Assembly (NCBI GenBank): GCA_910579955.1
Contig: CAJTWE010000039.1
Coordinates: 1-12,043, forward strand
Origin: an uncultured Ruminococcus sp.
GTDB lineage: Bacteria > Bacillota > Clostridia > Oscillospirales > Ruminococcaceae
Length of the DNA stretch: 12,043 bases
Direction of reading: 5' to 3'
Of the stretch, positions 1 to 6,404 are shown in pieces (the first letter of the stretch is position 1; each line of letters begins with the position of its first letter). Below the pieces are notes generated by a model. The model had not been told where the DNA came from. It did not search any database and saw only the letters and a program-made list of their open reading frames with translations. The translations under genes and the position numbers were made by a program.

Positions 1-422
1 CCGCCGACTTCCTGCCAGTTGGTGACTTCTCCCGTGTAGACCTGTGCAATCTGCTCAACTGTCAGATCAGAAACGGGATTTTCAGGATTGACAATCACGG
101 CAATACCGTCAATGGCTACGACTGTTTCATTCAGATCTGCCTTTTCCTCATCCTTGAGGTTACGGCTTGCAAGACCGATATCGCATCGTCCCCCCTGTAC
201 CGCCTGAATGCCTGCTCCTGAACCTGTGGGATTGTATGTAACCTTCACATCTGAATTCTTATCCATGTATGCTTCGCTCAGATATCCGATCACCTTTTCC
301 ATGGAAGTCGAGCCGTCTGTGGATACTGTTTTCTGCGAACTGTCACCGCAGCCTGTCATCGTTCCCATGGCGAGAACAGCTGCCACTACCATGCTACTCC
401 AAATTTTTGTCGTTTTCATCAT
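1..422 (-). CDS. pstS: Phosphate ABC transporter substrate-binding lipoprotein PstS (C-terminus beyond left edge)
   Basis: This gene encodes the extracellular phosphate-binding subunit that delivers inorganic phosphate to the PstCAB permease. About 140 codons are visible. The N-terminus MMKTTKIW is followed by a hydrophobic stretch and a lipobox TMTGC, with Cys25 as the lipid-anchored residue. The mature protein has the typical GSTSM phosphate-binding loop, then NPTGSGAGIQAV and CDIGLASRNL, and VVAIDGIAVIVNP. It ends at the edge in TGEVTNWQEVGG, all family hallmarks. Start: ATG at 422 lies 9 nt after an AGGA Shine-Dalgarno. ATG at 419 is the alternative and aligns with the phosphatase start (ATGAAAAC in both). 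It has its own Pho-box promoter at 474-529. The rest of a pst operon presumably follows to the left, which cannot be seen here. Confidence 0.93.
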   Translation of the reverse strand, partial: MMKTTKIWSSMVVAAVLAMGTMTGCGDSSQKTVSTDGSTSMEKVIGYLSEAYMDKNSDVKVTYNPTGSGAGIQAVQGGRCDIGLASRNLKDEEKADLNETVVAIDGIAVIVNPENPVSDLTVEQIAQVYTGEVTNWQEVG

Positions 423-473
423 AATTATTTTCCTTTCAGAATTTACATTTTTATTTTGCTTTCCAGCATATTC

Positions 474-529
474 AGTATACCGCTTTTCATGTAAAGTCTG
501 AAATCATCTGTATGTAAATTGTATGTTAA
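474..529 (-). promoter_or_regulatory. PhoP-type Pho box and -10 of pstS
   Basis: Read on the minus strand, TTAACA (524-529), TTTACA (513-518) and TTTACA (490-495) are spaced 11 and 23 bp apart. This matches the TT(A/T/C)ACA direct repeats with 11-bp pitch known for PhoP in Bacillus. A -10 hexamer TATACT (474-479) follows the last repeat after 10 bp, with the box taking the place of a -35, as in PhoP-activated promoters. Bases 483-525 match the box upstream of the alkaline phosphatase at 41 of 43 positions. The distal repeat overlaps the stop codon of the YibE/F gene (526-528). Regulation by PhoP is inferred. Confidence 0.75.
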
Positions 530-1662
530 GCCCTGCTATTTTTCCGTGTCAGAAGAAATCCACTTGTAATTGCCGTCAGTGGTGCGACAGTAACAAGTCC
601 AAATGAACCTACAATTGTATGAACGATCTCAGCAGCAACGTATTTGTAATTCAATATGAACTCAATTGGAGTTCCCTGTGCCATAAACACCATAAGAAGT
701 GCGATATAACTTCCCGAATAGGCAAGCAGAAGCGTTGTTGTCGTTGAACCGCAGGCAGCACGTCCGACAGAAAATCCGGAACGAATCGCTTCCCATGCTG
801 AAATATCAGTTTTTTTCTGCACAAGCTCGTATACAGAAGAACAAATGTCAACAGATAAATCCATGACTGCACCAGACGAACCCAAGAAAATCGATGCCAT
901 AAAAATACTTGTCAGATTAAGATGCTGATAGCCTGCATACAGCAGACTTTCACTTGATTCCATCACAGCGCCGTGAATCCGAAACAGATCTGTAAAAACA
1001 ATGCCAAGTACAGCCGTGACTGCTATTCCGAGAAACGCCCCTGATACAGACGCAAGGCATCGTCTGTCAAATCCGTAAATCAGGCTAAGTATGATCGTTG
1101 TCATAAGCAATACGATTCCGATCGACAGCCATATCGGATTCCAGCCTTTCAGCATACATGGTACAAGAACTTTCCACATCAGCAGAATCGTTGTCATAAA
1201 GGATAGTATCGCACGAACGCCTGTTTTTCCTGCAAACAGTATGAGAAGTATCAAAAACAGCATGGCAAGAATGAATTCCTTATCCAACCTGTAATGATCT
1301 ATCATGGTGACGGCTGTAATGACATCATTATTGTGACTTATCACAATAAATGCAATATCTCCATTTGAAAAGATTTTATCCTGTGCAAGAGAACCGTTTA
1401 ATCTGTTAACGGCTGTCACTACTTCTCCTTTGAATCTGCCTCCGAGAATTTTTACCTCACATCGCTGTTCACCTGTTCTGAGCAAACCATTATCAATCAT
1501 ATCACTGTTGTCTGTGGAGATAATCTCCGCCCTCACTCTGTCCGCATTCTGATAGGTAAGCTGTCCCTCATATCCTGTGGGAATCATCATAAGCACAATA
1601 ATCAACAGTACAGAAAAAATAACAGGAGCGTTATTTTTCCACGAAAGTTTAATTTTCTTCAT
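526..1662 (-). CDS. YibE/F family multi-pass membrane protein
   Basis: This is a 378-residue member of the YibE/F family (PF07907), integral membrane proteins whose transport substrate or activity is not established. An N-terminal membrane anchor (about residues 12-29) precedes a soluble beta-rich domain (about 30-115), followed by seven or more hydrophobic segments. Typical family stretches are GSSGAVMDLSVDI and GRAACGSTTTTLLLAYSGS. The start at 1662 (MKKIKLSW) was chosen because GGAG lies 7 nt upstream; an in-frame ATG at 1692 would run through a hairpin. The gene lies 81 bp downstream of the alkaline phosphatase on the same strand and directly before the pstS Pho box. It is therefore probably expressed with the phosphatase under phosphate limitation. 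That role is inferred from position only. Confidence 0.88.
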   Translation of the reverse strand: MKKIKLSWKNNAPVIFSVLLIIVLMMIPTGYEGQLTYQNADRVRAEIISTDNSDMIDNGLLRTGEQRCEVKILGGRFKGEVVTAVNRLNGSLAQDKIFSNGDIAFIVISHNNDVITAVTMIDHYRLDKEFILAMLFLILLILFAGKTGVRAILSFMTTILLMWKVLVPCMLKGWNPIWLSIGIVLLMTTIILSLIYGFDRRCLASVSGAFLGIAVTAVLGIVFTDLFRIHGAVMESSESLLYAGYQHLNLTSIFMASIFLGSSGAVMDLSVDICSSVYELVQKKTDISAWEAIRSGFSVGRAACGSTTTTLLLAYSGSYIALLMVFMAQGTPIEFILNYKYVAAEIVHTIVGSFGLVTVAPLTAITSGFLLTRKNSRA

Positions 1663-1681
1663 ATTTTCACTCCAACTGAAA

Positions 1682-1702
1682 CGGAGAGCCAAATGCTCTC
1701 CG
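1682..1702 (-). terminator. Intercistronic hairpin between alkaline phosphatase and YibE/F gene
   Basis: A perfect 8-bp stem (CGGAGAGC with GCTCTCCG) closes a 5-nt loop, followed on the minus strand by TTTCAGTT. The U tract is interrupted, so this may be a weak or partial terminator, or an mRNA processing or stabilising hairpin that sets different levels of the two genes. It ends about 20 bases before the YibE/F start codon. Confidence 0.45.
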
Positions 1703-1743
1703 AATCGTATACATATTTAAGGAAACCAATGAACTTTTAAAAT

Positions 1744-3348
1744 TTATTTCACATCAAGCAACTCCGCCATTTTATGAAAAATGTCAGTATTGTCATAGTA
1801 GCCGTCAAAATTTTCTGCCCCTACTCCGTCAGCGAAAACACCTACAGGCAAACCCGTGTGCGAATAGCTTGTAAAGTCGATTCCAGACTTGTTGTTTAAG
1901 ATGTGCGTAATGGTAACGCTAAATGGGTTATAAGTTCCGTAAAGCACATACTGTTCCTGAGAATATTTTTCTGAATCGTATTCTGTCATAGAGAGTTCAT
2001 ACGCATCTTGCAGACGTTTTACTTCGTAGTCAGTGAGAACCAGCCGGTCATTTTCATCTCCGGAAAGCTTCAGTCCAAAAAGTTCTTCGACATCTTTCAT
2101 AGCATCCTCAAAAGAAGTATGTTCTTCTTTATATTTCGCAATGTACTGCTCGTCAAACTGTGAAAACGAAATCTTTTGACTGCTCAAATTCGTGAGATAT
2201 GTATCATAATCCGTTCCTGCAAATCCGATGGAAAGTCCGCCTGTTTCATGGTCGCCTGTGACAAGGATCAGCGTTTCATCAGGATGTTCGGCAGCAAAAT
2301 CAATTGCAACCTGTACAGCATCGGCAAATGCAATAGTATCGTTTACACTTGAACCTGCATCATTAGCATGACATGCCCAGTCGATTTTTCCTCCCTCGCA
2401 CATCATGAAAAATCCTTCCTTATTATCAAGGACTTCAATTCCCTTTGCCACATAATCAGAAAGTCCCCATTCGCTGTCAGCACGGTCAATCTCATAGTTC
2501 ATGGCATCAGAATCAGCAAGATGCTCATCAATCAGAATCACCTTTTCATCGGAAGAAGTAATTTTCTGAGCGTCTGCCTGTGTATATGACACCTTGTAAC
2601 CTGCTTTTTCTGCAAGATCATACAGATTCTCCTTGTCATCCTCTGAGCCGGTAACCTTTTTTAAACCGCCTCCGGCAAAATATTCAAATCCAGAATCCAC
2701 AAGCTCCTGACCGATCTCATAGTAATTATTTCTGCTTGCCTGATGTGCATAAAAAGCCGCAGGAGTAGCGTGATTCAGATTCACGGAAGAAATAATGCCG
2801 ACTTTCCAGTTCTTCTGCTCATGCAGTTTTTCGGCAATCGTTTCAAACTGCTCTGTACCGCTGATATCAACATTGATCATACCGGAATAGGTTTTATTAC
2901 CGGTTGCGATAGATGTGGCGGTCGAGGCGGAATCGGGAGCAAAACTACAGGAGTCAAATGTAATAGCAGAACCCTCGGTTTCAAAATTCATGAAGTTCAG
3001 CTTCTGTGGGCCGTCAAGAGCTGCACCGTTTCGTTTCTCATAGTCAATGCTTGGCTCTGCCTGTTCGTAATCAGAGTCGGCACACGCTCCCAAATAATCG
3101 GAAGCTGCCTGAAACTGGGGATAACTCATACCGTCTCCGATAAAAAGAAATACATATTTCGGTGCATTTCCTTCATTTGACAGTGAATTAGCTGTCCCTT
3201 CCGCAACTGTTGGAACATTTGTACTTTGCACAGGTGTTTCAACATCTGACATTGTGTTTTCAGTCTTCTTTTCAGAACATCCTGTCATCATTCCCATTGC
3301 AACTGCCGCTGCGAGTATCGCAGTACATACAATTTTTTGTGTTTTCAT
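1744..3348 (-). CDS. phoA: Alkaline phosphatase, lipoprotein (PhoA family)
   Basis: This gene encodes a secreted, lipid-anchored phosphomonoesterase that releases inorganic phosphate from organic phosphate outside the cell. The 534-residue protein begins with a signal peptide ending in the lipobox MMTGC (Cys24). Alkaline phosphatase motifs appear in order: FLFIGDGMS (metal ligand Asp72), PDSASTAT (nucleophile Ser140), GGKIDWACHANDAG (ligands Asp323 and His327), VTGDHETGG (Asp366, His367) and SHTGLPVGVFADG (His497). All key residues are present and the length is normal. The start is MKTQKIV at 3348, 12 nt after GAAAGG; TTG at 3354 has better spacing and would add two residues. The ATG at 3375 would put the signal peptide behind a charged extension. 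A Pho box lies directly upstream, and the YibE/F gene and pstS follow. Confidence 0.95.
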   Translation of the reverse strand: MKTQKIVCTAILAAAVAMGMMTGCSEKKTENTMSDVETPVQSTNVPTVAEGTANSLSNEGNAPKYVFLFIGDGMSYPQFQAASDYLGACADSDYEQAEPSIDYEKRNGAALDGPQKLNFMNFETEGSAITFDSCSFAPDSASTATSIATGNKTYSGMINVDISGTEQFETIAEKLHEQKNWKVGIISSVNLNHATPAAFYAHQASRNNYYEIGQELVDSGFEYFAGGGLKKVTGSEDDKENLYDLAEKAGYKVSYTQADAQKITSSDEKVILIDEHLADSDAMNYEIDRADSEWGLSDYVAKGIEVLDNKEGFFMMCEGGKIDWACHANDAGSSVNDTIAFADAVQVAIDFAAEHPDETLILVTGDHETGGLSIGFAGTDYDTYLTNLSSQKISFSQFDEQYIAKYKEEHTSFEDAMKDVEELFGLKLSGDENDRLVLTDYEVKRLQDAYELSMTEYDSEKYSQEQYVLYGTYNPFSVTITHILNNKSGIDFTSYSHTGLPVGVFADGVGAENFDGYYDNTDIFHKMAELLDVK

Positions 3349-3392
3349 TATCAACACATTCCTTTCATCTTTCATTGCCTTTCAGCATATTC

Positions 3393-3448
3393 AGCATAAC
3401 ACTTTTCATGTAAAGTCTGAAATCACTTGTATGTAAATTGTATGCAAA
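3393..3448 (-). promoter_or_regulatory. PhoP-type Pho box and -10 of the alkaline phosphatase gene
   Basis: On the minus strand, TTTGCA (3443-3448), TTTACA (3432-3437) and TTTACA (3409-3414) repeat at 11 and 23 bp. A -10 TATGCT (3393-3398) follows the last repeat after 10 bp. The layout and most bases are the same as upstream of pstS, with 3402-3444 matching 483-525 at 41 of 43 positions. The most distal repeat is weaker here (TTTGCA against TTAACA). Confidence 0.75.
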
Positions 3449-3702
3449 ACCGCTATGTCAGGATTGATGTGCTTTAAAAGTAACAACAGAAAAGCAATAT
3501 TGGAATAGATGAAAATAATGTTTCATTTAATTTAGCAACATAAAACGCAAGGTTGCATCGACCCTAAAATGGGTGCAAAAGAAAACGCTGACCCCTGAAA
3601 AGCAGGATTTAAACCTATTTTAGAGGTAAATATCCCTCCCCTATTCAGGCAACAGAAAACGGCACTTTTCAGAAAGTGCCGATACTGCGTTGTTTTCAGG
3701 AC
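3449..3702. other. Gene-free stretch between Pho box and tRNA fragment
   Basis: I see no convincing gene here. A 60-codon minus-strand ORF (3532-3714) has no family signature and runs through two hairpins. The stretch holds one terminator-like hairpin (3661-3680) and an ACCCCT motif at 3591-3596 that recurs further right. It appears to be the original chromosomal DNA downstream of the tRNA gene that the island used as its target. Confidence 0.5.
3650..3680 (-). terminator. Rho-independent terminator, minus strand
   Basis: An 8-bp stem (GGCACTTT with AAAGTGCC, 3661-3680) closes a 4-nt loop. Reading leftward it is followed by GTTTTCTGTTG. It would stop minus-strand transcripts that come from the tRNA fragment or recombinase side before they reach the phosphatase promoter. 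Confidence 0.6.
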
Positions 3703-3742
3703 ATAAAATTGCACCCCTATTTTGTATCAAAATAAGGGTGCA
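3703..3742 (-). terminator. Terminator hairpin just downstream of the tRNA 3' end
   Basis: A 15-bp inverted repeat (3710-3724 and 3728-3742) closes a 3-nt loop. The single mismatch becomes a U-G wobble only in the minus-strand transcript. The hairpin is followed on that strand by ATTTTATG. It starts 4 bases after the CCA of the tRNA fragment, where a tRNA gene's own terminator would be expected. It now also lies downstream of the recombinase gene. Confidence 0.7.
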
Positions 3743-3746
3743 GGTA

Positions 3747-3778
3747 TGGTTGCGGGAGCCAGATTTGAACTGACGACC
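3747..3778 (-). tRNA. tRNA 3' fragment, probably initiator tRNA-Met (island attachment site)
   Basis: The minus strand reads a complete tRNA 3' end: four variable-loop bases (GGTC), a 5-bp T stem (GTCAG with CTGGC, one G-U pair), the 7-nt loop TTCAAAT, the acceptor strand TCCCGCA, discriminator A and encoded CCA. The 5' half of the tRNA is absent; bases beyond 3778 no longer match a tRNA. The ending CCCGCAACCA, with A72 and A73, is typical of initiator tRNA-Met, whose first base is unpaired with base 72. Integrated elements leave such fragments at one junction, with the repaired full tRNA at the other. In this orientation the island would lie to the right. The fragment is clear; the fMet identity is likely but not certain. 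Confidence 0.75.
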
Positions 3779-3822
3779 ATGAGCTGTCCATAAAGAGACG
3801 TATATTATATTTACGTTTTCAT

Positions 3823-5460
3823 TTATGCTGATTTGGCAATATCGTTTTCATTGCCAAGTTTTCCTACGAACCTGTAAAAGATCTCGATTTGCTGAAACAT
3901 ATTCCCATCCTCGGTTTGTTCCTTTTGATGAACCACTATTTTATCGATCAGTTCATTGAGAATTGCCGCATCCAACTTATCCACGATAGTATATTTGCGG
4001 ATAACATTTATGAACATATCCGCACTGTCGGACTGCTTTTGCAGTTCATCAAGCCGTGCTTTCAGTTCAAGGATAGAGCTGCGGACTTCTGATTGTTCAG
4101 TTTCGTAATTCTGCGACATTGATTCATACCGCTCATCGCTTATCCTGCCAAGCACGTTATCCTCATAAAGACGACTGATGATTTTATCGAGTTCCTCACC
4201 GCGTTTCTTTTTCTTTTCATATTCAGATTTCACTTGCTTTGCTTCTTTGTCAGACTTTGACTGATATTTACTGCTAAGAAACTCTTTGAACCGCTTGCAG
4301 TCATGACGATAGCTGAACAGATTACGCTGAATATCGATCAGCACAAGATTGTAAATTGTATCGAACGTAATGTAGTGCGAGGTGCAGTATTCTTTGCCGT
4401 GGGTTCTGTACATACAGCAGGAGTACGTTCCATGATAACTGCCGTCCTTACGTTTTTTCTGGGAGTAAGTTAGAGCATGACCGCAGTCGGAACAGTATAA
4501 CAATCCTGCAAACATCTGAACTTCGCCCGTATTGACAGGTCGGCGCTTAGCATTCAGTATCTTGTGAACCGTATCCCACAGTTCCTGTGTAACAATTGGC
4601 TCGTGACAGTTTTCAGCAATGATCCAGTCCTCTTTAGGAGTCTTTACTCTTTCCTTACTTTTCATGGACTTACATTTTCTCTTTCCATAAACAAGGTGTC
4701 CGAGGTAGACTTCATTACTCAGAATTGATTTAATCGAAGTAACGTGCCAGTCAAACTCCCTGCGCCAGTAATCCGATTTGAAATAATCAGGATTATTCTG
4801 ATTGAAATAAGCAATCGGATTCAAAACCTTTTCTTCACGGAAGATTCGGGTGATTTTGTTGTAGCCAACGCCCTCGGAAGCAAGCCTGAAAATGCGTTTT
4901 ACAACCTGTGCAGCAGGCTCGTCAATGATAAGATGATGCCTGTCCGTAGGATCAACCTTGTATCCAAACGGAGCTTTCGAGCCTATAAACTGTCCATCAC
5001 GAGCCTTTGCTTTCTTTGCCGCTTTAGTCTTTTTGAACACATCACGAGCGTACATTTCATTCACAACATTCTTGATAGGAAAGAGCAGATCGTCGCTGTT
5101 CACAAGAGAATCATAGTTGTCATCCGCCGCAATAAATCTGATATCATTGTCTGTAAACTGCTGAACATACATACCCGTTTCAACATAATTACGTCCGAAA
5201 CGTGATAAATCCTTGACGATAACGAGATTGATCCTGCCGTTGTCGATGTCCGAAATCATAGTTTTAAACGACGGTCTTTCAAAATTTGTACCGCTGTAAC
5301 CGTCATCGCAATAGAAAGTGTAATCTTTAATTTTATGGTCTTTGCAGTACTGCTCCAGCAGAATTTTCTGTGTTTCGATCGAAACGCTTCCGCTGTAATT
5401 CCCATCGTCAACCGAAAGTCTGCAATAAAGAGCCGCACTGTAATGCTGCTGATTTTTCAT
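3823..5460 (-). CDS. Large serine site-specific recombinase (TnpX-like integrase)
   Basis: This 545-residue enzyme is expected to integrate and excise the island by double-strand cleavage through a 5' phosphoserine link. The N-terminal resolvase domain (about 5-150) has YCRLSVDD with nucleophile Ser16 and VKDLSRFGRN with Arg87 and Arg90. A recombinase domain follows (about 155-300), then a zinc ribbon with Cys323, Cys326, Cys348 or Cys349, and Cys359. A long charged coiled coil (about 395-480) and a DUF4368-like C-terminus complete it. The length and domain order fit the TnpX group of Tn4451-type elements. AAAGGAG lies 5 nt before the ATG. The gene ends 44 bp from the tRNA fragment, as is usual for an integrase beside its attachment site. 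No frameshift or missing catalytic residue was seen. Confidence 0.95.
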   Translation of the reverse strand: MKNQQHYSAALYCRLSVDDGNYSGSVSIETQKILLEQYCKDHKIKDYTFYCDDGYSGTNFERPSFKTMISDIDNGRINLVIVKDLSRFGRNYVETGMYVQQFTDNDIRFIAADDNYDSLVNSDDLLFPIKNVVNEMYARDVFKKTKAAKKAKARDGQFIGSKAPFGYKVDPTDRHHLIIDEPAAQVVKRIFRLASEGVGYNKITRIFREEKVLNPIAYFNQNNPDYFKSDYWRREFDWHVTSIKSILSNEVYLGHLVYGKRKCKSMKSKERVKTPKEDWIIAENCHEPIVTQELWDTVHKILNAKRRPVNTGEVQMFAGLLYCSDCGHALTYSQKKRKDGSYHGTYSCCMYRTHGKEYCTSHYITFDTIYNLVLIDIQRNLFSYRHDCKRFKEFLSSKYQSKSDKEAKQVKSEYEKKKKRGEELDKIISRLYEDNVLGRISDERYESMSQNYETEQSEVRSSILELKARLDELQKQSDSADMFINVIRKYTIVDKLDAAILNELIDKIVVHQKEQTEDGNMFQQIEIFYRFVGKLGNENDIAKSA

Positions 5461-5505
5461 GATAACTCCTTTCTCAGCAGCGGATTTGCATAGCCTTGCA
5501 CTATA

Positions 5506-5514
5506 ATTATATCA
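5506..5514 (-). promoter_or_regulatory. Extended -10 promoter of the recombinase gene
   Basis: The minus strand reads TGATATAAT, a perfect TATAAT (5506-5511) with a TG extended -10, about 45 bases before the start codon. No good -35 lies 17 bp upstream, which is common for extended -10 promoters. Confidence 0.55.
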
Positions 5515-5580
5515 TAAAAATCAATGCAAAGCCAGCAAAATTTTTTCCGCTGCAAAGCTTTTGTTAAATATCAATAAAAA

Positions 5581-5874
5581 TTACTTTTTTGAATTGAGAG
5601 CAATGAGTTCATTGTTTTTCTGCCTAATAAATTCTTCAAGCTCGTCAACAACTTTTTCAATTTTCTCTCCTGATTCAAGCCTGCGGAGCATTAAATTTTC
5701 AAGGCTTTCAGCAGCGTCGGTACTCCCCTCAAATGCAGACCACACCCGATAAGTTACACCGTCAATGTAGTGATCAGTGTACTCTGTATGCTGTACATCA
5801 AAATTATCCTGGCACAACGCCTTGCTGAGATTGTATTTCTTTGGATAAATCGCTCCAATATTTTTTGTATTCAT
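5581..5874 (-). CDS. Small TnpW-like element protein
   Basis: This 97-residue protein begins MNTKNIGAIYPKKY. The start at 5874 follows GGAG at short spacing; the longer frame begins with TTG and lacks a ribosome site. The middle part, YIDGVTYRVWSAFEG followed by ESLENLMLRRLE, resembles the short core of transposon-encoded TnpW-family proteins, which have a G-x-T-Y-x-V strand and then a helix that ends in an L-x-R-L-like pattern. The C-terminus is a charged helix (about 65-90). TnpW proteins sit near large serine recombinases in Tn4451-like elements, and their function is unclear. Here the gene lies just upstream of the recombinase on the same strand, with its own promoter-like sequence. The family call comes from remembered motif shape only. 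Confidence 0.5.
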   Translation of the reverse strand: MNTKNIGAIYPKKYNLSKALCQDNFDVQHTEYTDHYIDGVTYRVWSAFEGSTDAAESLENLMLRRLESGEKIEKVVDELEEFIRQKNNELIALNSKK

Positions 5875-6404
5875 ATTTCTCCATTTCCCCAAAAGATTTC
5901 GGACATCAATCCAATATCATTTTTATAATTATTTACTTTAAAACTATCAACAACCCCTATACAAACGCCGTACCTACGCAGTTTTCTGCGGTTACGACCC
6001 CTGAATTTCTAAAATCCCCATTTCACGACCCCTATGCAGAAACTCCGCAAACGCCGCAGAATGGCGGTCGGCTTTGCCGTCTGCTGTGACTGCGACCCCG
6101 TCGCTTTAACTAGCAATGAAATATTAAAGCATATTTAGTCTCCAAAATCCGGAATTTAAATTGATTGTCGCCTTGCTTTCATTGCCATACTAAAGCTATC
6201 TTCATGCATCGCTCACAAACGCTCCACGTTGACCTGTGTGCCGCTTTTATGCTTTCCGCTGATAACTTGCCCGACTGAAATTTGGAGGGCACAAATCGGC
6301 TTATTTTGCCCTGTTCCAAGCGTGACGGTAACTTTGAAGTGCGACAGTAAAAATTACTTTTAAAATTCTACTGACACGCACCGCAGACAACGCTGTTACG
6401 AACT
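5875..6404. other. Gene-free region with ACCCCT repeats and hairpins (possible origin or oriT)
   Basis: No gene over 30 codons is convincing here. ACCCCT occurs at 5953-5958, 5997-6002 and 6028-6033, and a related CGACCCCG at 6093-6100. CAAACGCCG is repeated at 5962-5970 and 6048-6056, each time after an ACCCCTAT. Hairpins include CGCAG-TTTT-CTGCG (5977-5990) and CGGC-TTT-GCCG (near 6069-6079). A 17-codon minus-strand ORF at 6156-6209 (MHEDSFSMAMKARRQSI) is too short to call. The stretch lies between the replication-type ATPase and the TnpW-like gene, a plausible place for a replication or transfer origin. That use is inference. Confidence 0.4.
5922..5950 (-). promoter_or_regulatory. Promoter for the TnpW-like gene
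   Basis: On the minus strand TTGATA (5945-5950) and TATAAA (5922-5927) are separated by exactly 17 bp. An ACCCCT/AGGGGT motif (5953-5958) abuts the -35 and may be an operator or origin element. Confidence 0.5.

Noticed and set aside
2743..3180. 145-codon plus-strand ORF
   Set aside because: It lies opposite the alkaline phosphatase, whose motifs are complete. It is a shadow frame without a ribosome site.
3532..3714. 60-codon minus-strand ORF between the phosphatase and the tRNA fragment
   Set aside because: It runs through two terminator hairpins, has no clear ribosome site, and its composition is not protein-like. It probably is a chance frame downstream of the tRNA.
4744..5205. 153-codon plus-strand ORF
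   Set aside because: It is antisense to the recombinase catalytic and recombinase domains, a shadow frame.
5953..6100. CRISPR array or regular iterons
   Set aside because: The short motifs are spaced irregularly (44, 31 and 67 bp) with no constant repeat-spacer pattern.
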